Positions 63,452 through 64,000 of a stretch of 64,000 bases of DNA are shown here, piece after piece. The DNA comes from Nothophaeocryptopus gaeumannii (Eukaryota; Ascomycota; Dothideomycetes; Mycosphaerellales; Mycosphaerellaceae), in the NCBI GenBank assembly GCA_031771865.1, contig JASISA010000025.1:124001-188000 (forward strand). Direction: 5' to 3'. The stretch's first letter is position 1, and the number at the start of each line of letters is the position of its first letter. The translations under genes were made by a program, and so were the position numbers. Below the pieces are notes generated by a model that was not told the DNA's origin, ran no database searches, and was given only the letters and a program-made list of their open reading frames with translations.

Positions 63452-64000
63452 GATGGAGAGGCAACAGACAGGTATAGAGATAGTGTGGAAACTTTGGCTC
63501 TCGAGCGGTAGGTGAGTGTCGTGAGCCTACAGGAGGACAGCAACGACGGGACCATCTGTACCTCTGCTTCTCTTCCTTGTAGATTGATCGACGAACAGAC
63601 AACCATGCTTTCGAAGGTATAGCAATACGAAATACGAAAGAGAAGGGAGCGTCTCGCAGCTCAAACCAAAGTGAGCGAGTCTCTTACACAAGTCCGGTGC
63701 CAGTGCACCACCTGCCAGAGGTAGACGGCCTCGCCGCAGTTTCTCCACAACGGCGGCGGCATGGTGGTGGTGAGGGTGGCGATGGTGTCGGCGTTGTTGA
63801 TGGTGTGAGGACGGAGAGGAAGCGAAACAATGGTGGTGTGGTGTGGTGATGGGGGTGAGGGTGTTTCGCTGATTCGAAAGACAGGTGCGATTGTGGAAGG
63901 CAGAAACTATACTTATCCTTCAGCACTGAGCACGGGGCAACAACGAACGGGGTTCCCTTCAGCTTGCGTGGCTGCTTGAAGTGAAGGTGAAGCTGTGTTT

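Overview
The window reads as nuclear DNA of a filamentous ascomycete, most likely a Dothideomycete of the Mycosphaerella/Capnodiales type. Genes are monocistronic on both strands. Most introns are short (50-80 nt) with GTRNGT donors, CTAAC/CTGAC branch points and YAG acceptors. Fungal-specific families are present: Zn2Cys6 regulators, 2EXR/F-box-like proteins, DUF3253 and a secreted large-subunit catalase. There are no bacterial operons, tRNAs, rRNAs or CRISPR arrays that I can support.

Layout. 1-5 kb: NUDT19-type Nudix hydrolase (cut by the left edge), a DUF2231 membrane protein and a four-exon FMN-dependent alpha-hydroxy acid oxidase. 6-12 kb: a PPxY-motif disordered protein, a BIRC6/UBE2O-type E2 enzyme and small unknown proteins. 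12-20 kb: a 2EXR-like gene with a frame break, an Nbp2/Skb5-like SH3 protein, a DUF3253 protein and a luciferase-family flavin monooxygenase. 20-25 kb: a GNAT acetyltransferase, an SprT-like metalloprotease with a frame break, a relic of a glucosyl-3-phosphoglycerate-synthase-like glycosyltransferase and a short 2EXR gene. 25-35 kb: two large Zn2Cys6 transcription factors, separated by a degenerate tandem-repeat region and a small three-exon gene. 35-38 kb: a decayed MFS transporter and a second gene relic. 38-46 kb: 5-hydroxyisourate hydrolase with a PTS2-like peptide, a divergent protein kinase, the SLX4 nuclease scaffold, and a small gene preceded by an unusual array of related introns. 47-52 kb: small uncertain genes, including a likely paralogue of that small gene. 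52-64 kb: an M28B glutamate-carboxypeptidase-like ectopeptidase, a secreted catalase embedded among three 2EXR paralogues (one intact, two broken), MsrA, and a partly resolved gene at the right edge.

Functional themes. Several genes fit peroxide or peroxisome biology: the hydroxy acid oxidase has an ARL C-terminus, hydroxyisourate hydrolase has a PTS2-like motif, and catalase and MsrA handle peroxide and oxidised protein. They are scattered and do not form an obvious cluster. The most unusual structure is at 45.7-46.5 kb: five consecutive putative introns in one 5' leader, four of them 133-183 nt long and all sharing internal motifs, separated by mini-exons of 31-44 nt. A related sequence lies upstream of a probable paralogue at 49.4-49.9 kb. 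This resembles introner-like element expansion described in Dothideomycetes.

Limits: splice sites were assigned by eye from frame continuity and consensus. Families were assigned from remembered motifs, with no database search. Start codons of several genes are uncertain.
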